Source: MKUN01 sp964481425 (GTDB taxonomy: Bacteria; Bacteroidota; Bacteroidia; Chitinophagales; Chitinophagaceae). Taken from it: a stretch of 64,000 nt of DNA. Shown piece by piece: positions 15,566 to 23,787 of this stretch. The notes beneath the pieces are model-generated. The model was not told the DNA's origin and did no database searches. It saw only the letters and a program-made list of their open reading frames with translations. Location: positions 1 to 64,000 of the forward strand of contig CAYZTM010000017.1 of NCBI GenBank assembly GCA_964481425.1, read 5' to 3'. Within the stretch, counting starts at the first letter, position 1. Each line of letters begins with the position of its first letter. A program made the position numbers and the translations under genes.

Positions 15566-15850
15566 TTTCCGCATCAGGCTCAGGCCACCCTCCAGGTTAT
15601 ACAGGTTATCAAAGCCCAATGGCTCCAGCCTTTGTATGGCGATAGCGCTGCGCATCCCCTTTTCGCAGTAAACTACCACCGGTGCGCCTTTCGATATCTC
15701 CTCCTTCCTGCTGATGATCTCACCAAGGGGTATATGCTGGCCTCCTATATTATAGGCCGCACGTTCCCATTGCTCGCGCACATCCACCAGCAGGAAATAC
15801 CTGTTGTCCTCTGTCCACTTCTTCAGCTCCGCTACACTTAATTGTTTCAT
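15557..15850 (-). CDS. Single-domain rhodanese
   Basis: 97 residues, one rhodanese domain. LVDVREQWE is the conserved N-terminal loop, and YCEKGMRS is the active-site loop with catalytic cysteine. It ends with LEGGL typical of GlpE/PspE-like proteins. It moves sulfane sulfur between thiol carriers in the cytoplasm; no signal peptide is present. It lies directly downstream of obg in the same direction (14 bp) and overlaps the convergent ldcA end. Confidence 0.93.
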   Translation of the reverse strand: MKQLSVAELKKWTEDNRYFLLVDVREQWERAAYNIGGQHIPLGEIISRKEEISKGAPVVVYCEKGMRSAIAIQRLEPLGFDNLYNLEGGLSLMRKLC

Positions 15851-15864
15851 GATATCCTGTTGGT

Positions 15865-16860
15865 CTATTCCGATGTCAGCGACTGCCAGAGCATATCTTT
15901 CAGTTCATTGATGCCCTGCCGCGTTATCGAAGAGATGAAGATGTGCGGTATGTCTTTAGGCAGGGTCTCCGCAATAGCTTCCTTCAGCTCATCATCCAGC
16001 ATATCGCTTTTGCTTACGGCCACCAGCATCTTTTTATGCAGCAGTTCAGGGTTGTATTGTTCCAGTTCATTGTACAATATCCCGAACTCCTTAGCATGAT
16101 CGTTGCTATCTGCCGGTATCAGGAAGAGCAGTACCGAGTTGCGCTCTATATGTCTCAGGAAGCGGTGACCAAGACCCTTGCCTTCTGCAGCACCTTCTAT
16201 GATGCCCGGCAGGTCGGCCATGCAGAACGATTTATTGTCCCGGTATTCCACCATGCCCAGCTGAGGCACCAGTGTGGTAAAGGCATAGTTGGCTATCTTG
16301 GGCTTGGCCGCACTCATTACCGATAGCAATGTCGACTTGCCCGCATTGGGAAAACCTACTAATCCTACGTCCGCCAGTATCTTAAGTTCCAGGTATTTCC
16401 AGCCTTCAATACCCTGTTCCCCCGGCTGCGCATAGTCAGGCGCCTGGTTCGTTGCCGATTTGAAATTGCTGTTACCAAGCCCGCCACGACCGCCGGGTAT
16501 CCATATCACCTCCTGCCCGTCCTTCAATACCTCGGCTTCCGTCTCACCGGTCTCTTCGTCTTTGGCTATAGTGCCCAGCGGCACTTCTATGATCACATCC
16601 TTACCGTCCCTGCCGGTGCAGTTGTTCTTGCTCCCGTTCTCACCGTTCTCAGCCAGCACGTTCTTGTAATAGCGCAGGTGCAGCAGCGTCCATAGCTGTG
16701 CATTGCCCCTAAGGATGATATGGCCGCCACGGCCGCCATCGCCCCCATCAGGTCCCGCCTTAGGATTGAATTTAGTGCGTGCGAAATGCGCACTGCCTGC
16801 ACCGCCCTTACCCGAGCGGCAAAAGATCCGTATATAATCTACAAAGTTGCCTTTCTCCAC
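15865..16860 (-). CDS. obg: GTPase Obg (CgtA)
   Basis: 331 residues. It opens with the glycine-rich Obg fold (MEKGNFVDYIRIFCRSGKGG, then GPDGGDGGRGGHI) followed by a G domain with GFPNAGKSTLLS and DLPGII. No C-terminal OCT domain, as usual in Bacteroidetes. The start is GTG, confirmed by family alignment, and overlaps the adk stop by 1 nt (TAGTG). Obg acts in 50S ribosome assembly and stress control. Co-translation with adk ties two essential nucleotide-dependent proteins together. Confidence 0.97.
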   Translation of the reverse strand: MEKGNFVDYIRIFCRSGKGGAGSAHFARTKFNPKAGPDGGDGGRGGHIILRGNAQLWTLLHLRYYKNVLAENGENGSKNNCTGRDGKDVIIEVPLGTIAKDEETGETEAEVLKDGQEVIWIPGGRGGLGNSNFKSATNQAPDYAQPGEQGIEGWKYLELKILADVGLVGFPNAGKSTLLSVMSAAKPKIANYAFTTLVPQLGMVEYRDNKSFCMADLPGIIEGAAEGKGLGHRFLRHIERNSVLLFLIPADSNDHAKEFGILYNELEQYNPELLHKKMLVAVSKSDMLDDELKEAIAETLPKDIPHIFISSITRQGINELKDMLWQSLTSE

Positions 16861-17441
16861 TATGCAGGTAGCAAGTATTTATCTATCTCTTTTGAAAGTA
16901 TTTTGAAGGTATCTTCTATACCAAGGTCACCTTTTATACGTTCCAGTTTGCCTAGCGCGTCATAATAGTCGGCCACCGGTGCCGTCTTTGCGTGGTATTC
17001 CTTTATACGTTTCGATATCACCTCTTCGTTATCGTCACTGCGGTCCGATGTGGCGGCACGGCCAAGCATACGGCGTACCAGTTCATCTTCGGGCACCTCC
17101 AGCGAGAGTACCAGGTGTATCTGCGTGTTCTTAAATTCCAGCAGTTTATCCAGCGCCTCGGCCTGTGCCTTCGTACGCGGAAAGCCGTCGAAAATGATAC
17201 CACGCACACCGGGGTTCTCATCTATCTTACCGCTTATCATTCCTATCACCACTTCATCGGGCACCAGGAAACCCTGGTCCATGTACTTCTGTGCTTCTAT
17301 GCCAAGTGGGGTTTGCCTGCTCACTTCATCACGCAGCAGGTCTCCTGTCGAGATATGCTGTAGCTTATAATCTCTTACAATGTTGGCAGACTGTGTACCC
17401 TTCCCGCTACCGGGAGGGCCAAACAATATCAGGTTAAACAT
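16860..17441 (-). CDS. adk: Adenylate kinase
   Basis: 193 residues. It has Walker A GPPGSGKGTQS, STGDLLRDEV (AMP-binding), IFDGFPRTKAQAE, and LGRAATSDRSDD where the LID lies, which is the short zinc-less form. It interconverts ATP+AMP and 2 ADP. It is first of an adk-obg-rhodanese operon reading leftward, with a TAnnTTTG promoter at 17466-17473 about 25 bp upstream. Confidence 0.97.
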   Translation of the reverse strand: MFNLILFGPPGSGKGTQSANIVRDYKLQHISTGDLLRDEVSRQTPLGIEAQKYMDQGFLVPDEVVIGMISGKIDENPGVRGIIFDGFPRTKAQAEALDKLLEFKNTQIHLVLSLEVPEDELVRRMLGRAATSDRSDDNEEVISKRIKEYHAKTAPVADYYDALGKLERIKGDLGIEDTFKILSKEIDKYLLPA

Positions 17442-17793
17442 AAATATCTTAAATAGTTACAGGTGCAAAAATAGTTATCCCTGCGAATTAGTAGTAAAAA
17501 GATGGAAAACAATAGCCTTATTTTTCATATACGTGCGCATATAGCATGCAGTGCATTCCCATACATTGCAACATTACGCGGCATACATACCGCTATGAAT
17601 CATAGCGGCGGCTACCAGCAAAAAGCATTAACAACGATAGCAAGAACATCCTTATCATTTCCTCTATATTATGCTACACAATTTAGGATATTAAAAACAT
17701 GTTAACACACATTAAACTCTTTATTTATCCACATGTTTTCCAGCTTATCCTATTATCATGTATCTCCTCATAAAAACGTTGCCACCGCCCGTT
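17442..17793. other. Non-coding interval upstream of adk
   Basis: A 352-bp stretch with no convincing gene; a 67-codon plus-strand frame (17502-17705) has no recognisable features. It contains the adk promoter at its left edge and one perfect DnaA-box consensus TTATCCACA (17725-17733) in AT-rich sequence. A single box is not enough for an origin. Nothing else was seen. Confidence 0.6.
17466..17473 (-). promoter_or_regulatory. adk promoter -7 box
   Basis: TATTTTTG on the minus strand fits the Bacteroidetes -7 consensus TAnnTTTG and is followed by CACCTG. Transcription would start near 17461, leaving a leader of about 20 nt before the adk ATG at 17441. Confidence 0.6.
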
Positions 17794-18381
17794 TTATTTT
17801 GAGCCAAATAATAATTGCTTTATTTCCTCCCCTGCTTCCTTATACTCTCCCGGCTGCATACCATCTATGTTCACGCCCCCAATGCTGTAACGTATCAATC
17901 GTAATGTAGGGTAGTTTACCGCCGCTGTCATCTTTCTTACCTGCCGGTTCTTACCTTCCGTCAATCCAAGTGATATCCACGAGGTAGGAATATTTTTACG
18001 AAAACGTATCGGTGGTATCCGTTCAGGTACCTCTGGTTCTTCATCCATCATGCGGGCAACAGCAGGTCGTGTTCGGTACATTTTGCCATCAACGTTTATC
18101 GATACGCCACGCTCAAGTTTTTTGATAGCTTCATTATTTACCTGCCCTTCCACTTGTACATAATAGGTCCGCTTGTGAGCAAACGAAGGATCGAGCAAAC
18201 GCGAGGTAAGCGTCTTGTCATCGGTCAGTATAAGCAGCCCTTCGCTGTCAAAATCAAGTCGTCCTACGGGATAAATATTTTTCGGTAAATCAGGAAAATA
18301 ATGCGCGAGAGTGGTTTTTTCTCCTTCCGGCGAGAATTGACAAAGTACCTGGTATGGCTTGTAAAAAATGAAGTAGCGCAC
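17794..18381 (-). CDS. 23S rRNA pseudouridine synthase, RluE/RsuA family
   Basis: 195 residues. It lacks an N-terminal S4 domain, like RluE. It opens MRYFIFYKPYQVLCQFS and has the catalytic motif GRLDFDSEGLLILTD with the essential Asp, then KRTYYVQVEG and GKNRQVRKM. RluE modifies U2457 of E. coli 23S rRNA; the exact site here is unproven. It stands alone, leftward, downstream of the bat terminator. Confidence 0.92.
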   Translation of the reverse strand: MRYFIFYKPYQVLCQFSPEGEKTTLAHYFPDLPKNIYPVGRLDFDSEGLLILTDDKTLTSRLLDPSFAHKRTYYVQVEGQVNNEAIKKLERGVSINVDGKMYRTRPAVARMMDEEPEVPERIPPIRFRKNIPTSWISLGLTEGKNRQVRKMTAAVNYPTLRLIRYSIGGVNIDGMQPGEYKEAGEEIKQLLFGSK

Positions 18382-18440
18382 AATAACTTTTTTTCAACGT
18401 CCCCTGAAAGCCGCGCCTGTAAAGGCTTACAAGAGGGCAT

Positions 18441-18477
18441 AAAAAAAGCCCGGCTGGTGTTGTGGACCGCCGGACTT
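18441..18477 (-). terminator. Terminator of the bat operon
   Basis: AAGCCCGGC (18446-18454) pairs with GCCGGACTT (18469-18477) with one G-T/A-C imperfection around a 14-nt loop. On the minus strand a T-run (18447-18441) follows. It lies about 215 bp past batC. The rest of 18382-18692 is AT-rich and holds nothing else I recognise. Confidence 0.65.
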
Positions 18478-18692
18478 GTATAAAGGATGGGTTAGCAAGT
18501 ACAATCCTTACACAATATTAAAAAGAATTTTTTCTACTAAAAAAAATTCTTTAAAGTTTTTTTTGAAGATGTTGAAAAGATGTTGACAAACACACAGCCC
18601 TGTTTCGCATCATCTGCATCATTGTTCTTTGAAAAAAGAAAGAAATTGTTATCGTCTTGTACTGCATTATTGGTTCGGCACTGCATGTTGTC

Positions 18693-19469
18693 CTACCAGT
18701 CTTTCTCTGTTTTCACCGGTACTCCTTTTGCCTTCTGCATTTTGTCCTGCAGCTTTTTTTCATCCTGTTGCAATGCATTCAGTATACGGTCAGCCTCATC
18801 TTTCGATAGCTTACTTGGTTGCGGCTGGGCATGTTGCTGATCCTGCTGGTCCTTGTTTTGCTGATCTTTATTTTGCTGGTCCTTGTTCTGTTGGTCTTTA
18901 TTATCCTTGTTCTGCTGGTCTTTGTTTTGCTGATCTTTATTATCCTTATTGTCTTTGTTTTGCTGGTCCTTATTCTTTTGGTCTTTGTCCTGGTTCTTAT
19001 CCTTGTTCTTGTCTTTATTCTTGTCGTTGTTCTGCTGCTGTTTCTTCATCATCTCTCTGGCGTAAGACAGGTTGTACTTCGCATCTGCATCCTGCGGGTT
19101 GTTCCTCAGGGCTTGCTTATATGCATCTATGGCATCCTCCCATTTTTGTTGGGCCATGTACGTATTGCCTATATTATAGTTCGCCCCGGCTTTACCACCT
19201 TTATCGTTGGTTTTCTTGGCGGTAGCACTCAGCACTTTACGGGCGGCGTCAAATTGTTTTTGCTGGTACAGGCTGTTGCCGAGGTTAAACAGGCCGGGCA
19301 CATAATTCGGGTTCTTCTGCAAAGCTTTCTGGTAGTCGGCTGCGGCCTCTTTGTACTTCCTTTGCTCATACAGCTTGTTCCCGTCCCGTACATACCTGTT
19401 GGTCTGTGCATGAGCACCCAGACACAGCATAGTGGCCACCGTGGTCAATATGTAGTATACCTGTCTCAT
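18693..19469 (-). CDS. batC: BatC-like tetratricopeptide protein with KDQQN low-complexity tract
   Basis: 258 residues with a signal peptide (MRQVYYILTTVATMLCLGAHA), so periplasmic. TPR units follow (KLYEQRKYKEAAADYQKALQ, then VPGLFNLGNSLYQQ and YNIGNTYMAQQKWEDAIDAY). A ~70-residue tract made of K, D, N and Q only (KDKNKDKNQDKDQ, then repeated QQNKD) precedes a short C-terminal helix. The TPR part matches BatC of the Bat (Bacteroides aerotolerance) operon. Its start overlaps batB by 4 nt (ATGA). The tract is repetitive in DNA too (18835-19030) and prone to length change. Confidence 0.85.
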   Translation of the reverse strand: MRQVYYILTTVATMLCLGAHAQTNRYVRDGNKLYEQRKYKEAAADYQKALQKNPNYVPGLFNLGNSLYQQKQFDAARKVLSATAKKTNDKGGKAGANYNIGNTYMAQQKWEDAIDAYKQALRNNPQDADAKYNLSYAREMMKKQQQNNDKNKDKNKDKNQDKDQKNKDQQNKDNKDNKDQQNKDQQNKDNKDQQNKDQQNKDQQNKDQQDQQHAQPQPSKLSKDEADRILNALQQDEKKLQDKMQKAKGVPVKTEKDW

Positions 19470-20476
19470 GTTGTCTCAGTCTTCTTTTTAAGGCCTGCAC
19501 CGGGCAACAACCATTCTATGAACAATAAGATAAAGCCTGCCAAAAGGAAATACTGAAAGTAGCTGGTGAAGTCGGTGAATACCACTGAGCCCAGGCTTTT
19601 CTGTTCCATGTTGGCCATAGCATCCACCAGCTTTTCGGCCGCATCGTCGGTATTGCGCAGCAAGGTATAGGTACCGTGTCCTGCATTGGCCAGCGATCGC
19701 AATTCGTCTTCATTCAGCTTGCTCACCACGGGCGCCCCGTTCTCGTCCAGCTTTACCGATTTCGTGTCCGGGTCATACAGCGTAGTACCCTGTGGCGAAC
19801 CGATACCCACCGTATGTATGGTAACGCCCTGCTCTGCTGCCTCCTTCGCTTTAGCTAATGCCTGCTCATCATGGTCCTCGCCATCCGATATGATCACCAG
19901 CGATTTGTATTTCTTTTCTTTTTGAGAGAAAGACTGCATCGCCATATCAATGGCATCGCCTATTACTGTTCCCTGTGTTGGTATCAGGCTCGGGCTCACA
20001 TTGCTCAGCATCATCTTCAGCGCGCTGTAATCTATGGTCAGCGGCACCTGCAGGTATGCCCGCCCTGCAAATACGATAAGGCCTACCCTGTCATTCTGCA
20101 TCTTGTCGGTCATCCGCATGATCAGTTGCTTCGCCTTGGTTAGCCTGTCCGGCTGCACATCACGTGCCAGCATACTCTTGCTCACATCCAGTGCTATCAT
20201 TACATCCACGCCTTTGCGTTGCACCTTCTCGGTCTTGTCGCCCGATTGCAGATTTGCCCAGCCAATACCGATAAGCGAAAAAGCGATCACCAGCAGGATG
20301 AACTTAAGCGTATTCCGGCCCTGTATCATGCCGCGCAGTTGCCCGGCTACCAATTCGGCGTCTCCCAGCTTTTTCAGTTTATTCCTACGCCAGTACAGCA
20401 GCCATACGAACAGTACGATGAATACAGGCACAAGTGCCAGCGAGAACAAATAAGATATGTGCTGAAAGCGAAGCAT
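19466..20476 (-). CDS. batB: BatB-like von Willebrand factor A membrane protein
   Basis: 336 residues from ATG 20476; a longer upstream frame is not supported. An N-terminal membrane helix (FSLALVPVFIVLFVWLLYW) and a second one near 60 lead to a VWA domain with an intact MIDAS (ALDVSKSMLARD, DxSxS) and ISDGEDHD. A C-terminal helix (FQYFLLAGFILLFIEWLL) closes it. This is the Bat layout. Bat proteins are linked to oxidative-stress tolerance in Bacteroides, often with a MoxR ATPase. Here batA, batD, batE and moxR are not adjacent; moxR genes lie at 32.7 and 57.6 kb. Confidence 0.88.
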   Translation of the reverse strand: MLRFQHISYLFSLALVPVFIVLFVWLLYWRRNKLKKLGDAELVAGQLRGMIQGRNTLKFILLVIAFSLIGIGWANLQSGDKTEKVQRKGVDVMIALDVSKSMLARDVQPDRLTKAKQLIMRMTDKMQNDRVGLIVFAGRAYLQVPLTIDYSALKMMLSNVSPSLIPTQGTVIGDAIDMAMQSFSQKEKKYKSLVIISDGEDHDEQALAKAKEAAEQGVTIHTVGIGSPQGTTLYDPDTKSVKLDENGAPVVSKLNEDELRSLANAGHGTYTLLRNTDDAAEKLVDAMANMEQKSLGSVVFTDFTSYFQYFLLAGFILLFIEWLLPGAGLKKKTETT

Positions 20477-20649
20477 TTTCTCTGTGGTATCCGCAAATTT
20501 AAACTTGCAGCAATTTATTTTTTTATTACTAAAGCTTTTTTTCTTTTTTTTAACAGCGGGGCCGATCACTTATAGCTTAAATATTTTCTTATATCAGCTT
20601 ACTACTTATTGAAATCAGGCTTATCTTCAATGTCCTAAATTTCACATCA

Positions 20650-21687
20650 ATGTCCAGCCGCAGAAATTTCTTAAGACTTTCAGCATTAGGCGCTGCTGCT
20701 ACGCTCGCCGGCAAAAAAGTTTTGGGCGCACCGGCCCCCGATTATTATTACGATACGGTAAGGGATGAGCCCATTGTCATTTCCACCTGGAATTTTGGAA
20801 AGGATGCGAATGCTGCAGCATGGGATATATTGAGCAAAGGGGGATATGCGCTCGACGCCGTGGAAGCAGGCGTAAAGGTACCGGAGGGCAACCCAAACAT
20901 TACTACCGTAGGACTTGGTGGTACACCCGACCGGGATGGAAGGGTCACGCTCGATTCCTGTATCATGGACGACAAACACCGCTGCGGTTCGGTTATGTGT
21001 CTCGAGCATATCGTGCATGCCGTCTCCGTGGCTCGTATGGTAATGGAACGTTCACCACATATAGTATTGGCAGGTGATGGCGCTTTGCAGTTCGCACTCG
21101 AGAATGGCTTTAAAAAGGAGAACCTTTTAACACCTGGATCTAAAAAAGCATGGCTTAAATGGTTAAAGACCTCGGAATACAAGCCGGTGAACAACATCGA
21201 GAATGAGCTGCACCATCATAAAAAAGCGCCTATGCCCGGCAGCAAGACCAATCACGATACCATCGGCATGCTGGCTATGGACGTCAATGGCAGCTTAAGC
21301 GGCGCATGTACTACCAGCGGCCTTGGATATAAAATGCACGGCCGCGTAGGCGATTCACCCATTATTGGTGCAGGTCTCTTCGTAGATAATGAAATTGGCG
21401 CCGCTACGGCTACCGGCGTGGGCGAAGAAGTGATACGCGTAGTGGGCACACACCTCATTGTTGAGCTCATGCGTATGGGCCATAGTCCCGAAAAAGCATG
21501 CAAAAAAGCAGTGGAGCGCATCATCCGTTACAACCCGGAACAGGCAAAGAAGATACAGGTGGGTTTCCTCGCTATGAACAAGTATGGCGAATATGGGGCC
21601 TATTCCTTACAGCCCGGCTTCACTTTTTCAGTTCGCAACAGGGACACCGATACTACCTTCCATGCTCCCAGCATTTATGATAAGTAA
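20650..21687 (+). CDS. Glycosylasparaginase (N4-GlcNAc-asparaginase), Tat-exported
   Basis: 345 residues. The N-terminus carries a twin-arginine-like signal (SRRNFLRLSALGAAATLAG). It is an Ntn hydrolase with the self-cleavage/catalytic Thr in NHDTIGMLAMD, plus GLGGTPDRDG, and GRVGDSPIIGAGLFVDNEIGA around the substrate site. The family removes asparagine from GlcNAc-Asn during glycoprotein breakdown. It overlaps nothing and is followed 3 bp later by cutC, so they may be co-transcribed. CTAAATTTC at 20634 is a one-off match to the -7 box. Confidence 0.92.
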   Translation: MSSRRNFLRLSALGAAATLAGKKVLGAPAPDYYYDTVRDEPIVISTWNFGKDANAAAWDILSKGGYALDAVEAGVKVPEGNPNITTVGLGGTPDRDGRVTLDSCIMDDKHRCGSVMCLEHIVHAVSVARMVMERSPHIVLAGDGALQFALENGFKKENLLTPGSKKAWLKWLKTSEYKPVNNIENELHHHKKAPMPGSKTNHDTIGMLAMDVNGSLSGACTTSGLGYKMHGRVGDSPIIGAGLFVDNEIGAATATGVGEEVIRVVGTHLIVELMRMGHSPEKACKKAVERIIRYNPEQAKKIQVGFLAMNKYGEYGAYSLQPGFTFSVRNRDTDTTFHAPSIYDK

Positions 21688-21690
21688 TCC

Positions 21691-22371
21691 ATGCAGCGTC
21701 CTCCCTTGCTCGAAGTTTGTGCTTACAATACCATCTCCTGCATCATTGCCGAAAAAGTGGGTGCCGGTCGTATCGAACTTTGTGCAGGGGCATCTGTAGG
21801 AGGTACTACACCCACAGCAGAAACGATCGCCGAAGTGAAAGCCAAAGTTTCTATTCCTGTCTATGCGATGATACGCCCGCGCGGAGGAGACTTCCTGTAC
21901 AATAGCGACGAGATCGTGCAGATGTTCCGCGACATAGATACCTGCAAACAGTTGGGCTGTGAGGGCATCGCTACTGGTGCCCACCTCGCCGATGGCAATA
22001 TCGACACAGGCCTTTTAACAAAACTGGTAGAGCGGGCTTATCCCATGAAGGTCACTTGCCACCGCGTTTTCGATCGCTGTCCCGACCCATTCAAAGCGCT
22101 CGAAGATATCGTTGCAGCAGGCTGCGAACGCATACTTACCTCCGGGCAGGAAGATACCGCCCTGGAGGGGATGTCTCTTATTTCCCAATTGATAGAAGCA
22201 GCGGCCGGGCGTATCGTCATTATGCCGGGCAGCGGCATACGCTCGGGTAATATCCGGGCATTGATGGAAAATACAGCAGCAACAGAATACCATACCTCTG
22301 CCCGTCTTGATGACGACATTGCCGATGAAGCGGAGCTTCAAAAGATCATTCAACTGCTGAACAATGCTTAA
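21691..22371 (+). CDS. cutC: CutC family protein
   Basis: 226 residues of a TIM-barrel fold with LEVCAYNTISCIIAEKVGAGRIELCAG at start, MIRPRGGDFLYN, GCEGIATGAHLADGNIDT, CHRVFDRCPDP, ILTSGQ and IMPGSGI. CutC was tied to copper homeostasis in E. coli, but its biochemical activity is unclear. It sits 3 bp after the glycosylasparaginase gene, and a terminator follows. No copper genes are near. Confidence 0.93.
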   Translation: MQRPPLLEVCAYNTISCIIAEKVGAGRIELCAGASVGGTTPTAETIAEVKAKVSIPVYAMIRPRGGDFLYNSDEIVQMFRDIDTCKQLGCEGIATGAHLADGNIDTGLLTKLVERAYPMKVTCHRVFDRCPDPFKALEDIVAAGCERILTSGQEDTALEGMSLISQLIEAAAGRIVIMPGSGIRSGNIRALMENTAATEYHTSARLDDDIADEAELQKIIQLLNNA

Positions 22372-22375
22372 ACAA

Positions 22376-22406
22376 AAGTCCCGCCATAAGGCAGGACTTA
22401 GTTTTT
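22376..22406 (+). terminator. Terminator after cutC
   Basis: AAGTCC-C-GCC (22376-22385), loop ATAA, GGC-A-GGACTT (22390-22399), followed by TTTTT (22402-22406). A 9-bp stem with one mismatch, 4 bp past the cutC stop. Confidence 0.8.
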
Positions 22407-22431
22407 CACTTAATTGGATATAGAGGCAGGC

Positions 22432-23700
22432 TTATTTACTGATCTTGAAGATAAGGTTGCCTTCGTTAGTGTTTATATGCAGCATATAGATACCCTTGCT
22501 CAGCGAAGCCGCAGGTATGCGGATAGCCTCGTTTTCGGCAAACCGGTGTGTATAGATCACAGCTCCGTTAATGGCGCTGAGGCTAACGTTCTTCGCGCCC
22601 TGCACATTATTCATACCCGCAACATTTATCATATCGCTCACAGGGTTCGGGAATACTACAGCGCTCTTAAGAGTTGCCGGCGCACTGCCTACTGAGGTTG
22701 CCATAATATAATGGCCCTCGAACAAATGTTGGTGCTCCTGGAACTCAATATTGGTTACTGAATCCTGTACGGCACTGAGCGATACGATCAGCGGGGGATT
22801 TTGCTTACCACCCACATCACCAAACAATTTATAATCACCATAGGGCAGGTTGCTGAAACCGAAATGTCCTGCAGCATCTGTGTAGGTGTATGCTATCGCC
22901 TGGTCATTGATATCGGTCAGTATCAATATTTTGTTAGGCAGCGGATCACCCACTGCGGTCGATTTATTGGCGCCTTGTGTCACATCTCCCCCTATAAAGG
23001 CAGGGCCGCCCGGGTTGATACCTGCCACAAGCTGGATATTTACACCATTAACGGGCAGCGGGTTCGGAAGACCCGACGCGCCCGACCATACCAGCGATGA
23101 AGTATAATAGGTAGGCAGGTAGTTACCATAATTTGCATTAGCAGGTAGCAAACCCGCCTTTACCATAAATTTCGGGGCCCAGTAATTGGGATAACTAAGG
23201 CTGTAATGGCCCACACTATCTGTATAAGCGCTATCGATGGCTGTAAGAGTGGTATCATTGGTCATTGAATCCACCGACATCTCTATCAGGTACACGATCG
23301 CATCCGGCTCACCTATTGCCACATTGCTGGCAGTAATGGTACCGGCTATTGTGGTCGGGGGCAGTGCAACGGAGCAGATACTGAAATCCTGTACAATATT
23401 ACCGCCGGTATAGGTTACCGTATCTTCCACCACATTGTTATTGCAATCATAAATGTAGATGTGGAATAAAGTACCATTTGCGGGTATATTACCCAGTAAA
23501 ATGGTATAGTCTCCATTCGCATTACTGATGTCCTGCCCCCAAAATATCTGCTGGTTGGGTACGGAATCTGTATACACAGATACGGTCTTGTTACTCAAGG
23601 GTTGTTGGCTCAGGTCTGTCACGTTGCCGCTTACAGTTACCTGCGCAAAACCGGCACCACATAGCAGTACCAGGAGAGTTATTAAGGAAATTTTCTTCAT
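22432..23700 (-). CDS. Secreted Ig-like protein with type A T9SS sorting domain
   Basis: 422 residues. Signal peptide MKKISLITLLVLLCGAGFAQ, followed by CarboxypepD-regulatory/SpaA-like beta domains (VTVSGNVTDLSQQPLSNKTV; AAGHFGFSNLPYGDYKLFG). The last ~75 residues are a type A T9SS sorting domain (VVFPNPVSDMINV, then LSKGIYMLHI and FKISK at the end). It would be exported to the surface through T9SS. Its ligand is unknown. No clear partner is adjacent. Confidence 0.88.
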   Translation of the reverse strand: MKKISLITLLVLLCGAGFAQVTVSGNVTDLSQQPLSNKTVSVYTDSVPNQQIFWGQDISNANGDYTILLGNIPANGTLFHIYIYDCNNNVVEDTVTYTGGNIVQDFSICSVALPPTTIAGTITASNVAIGEPDAIVYLIEMSVDSMTNDTTLTAIDSAYTDSVGHYSLSYPNYWAPKFMVKAGLLPANANYGNYLPTYYTSSLVWSGASGLPNPLPVNGVNIQLVAGINPGGPAFIGGDVTQGANKSTAVGDPLPNKILILTDINDQAIAYTYTDAAGHFGFSNLPYGDYKLFGDVGGKQNPPLIVSLSAVQDSVTNIEFQEHQHLFEGHYIMATSVGSAPATLKSAVVFPNPVSDMINVAGMNNVQGAKNVSLSAINGAVIYTHRFAENEAIRIPAASLSKGIYMLHINTNEGNLIFKISK

Positions 23701-23787
23701 AATACTTTTTTTCGTTCAATAAGAGTTAAGCTCATTTGTTATATACTGACGGCTTTAGGAGCTCATTCGTTAGGTATTCATTATTAT

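Noticed and set aside
17502..17705. 67-codon small protein
   Set aside because: No signal, fold or conserved motif, and it overlaps the AT-rich spacer; not supported.
17442..17793. Possible replication origin
   Set aside because: Only one DnaA box and no neighbouring dnaA, dnaN or gidA; adk upstream promoter explains the site.
18835..19030. Repeat array that could be read as CRISPR-like
   Set aside because: The repeats are in frame inside batC and code a K/D/N/Q tract; there are no spacers of constant length.
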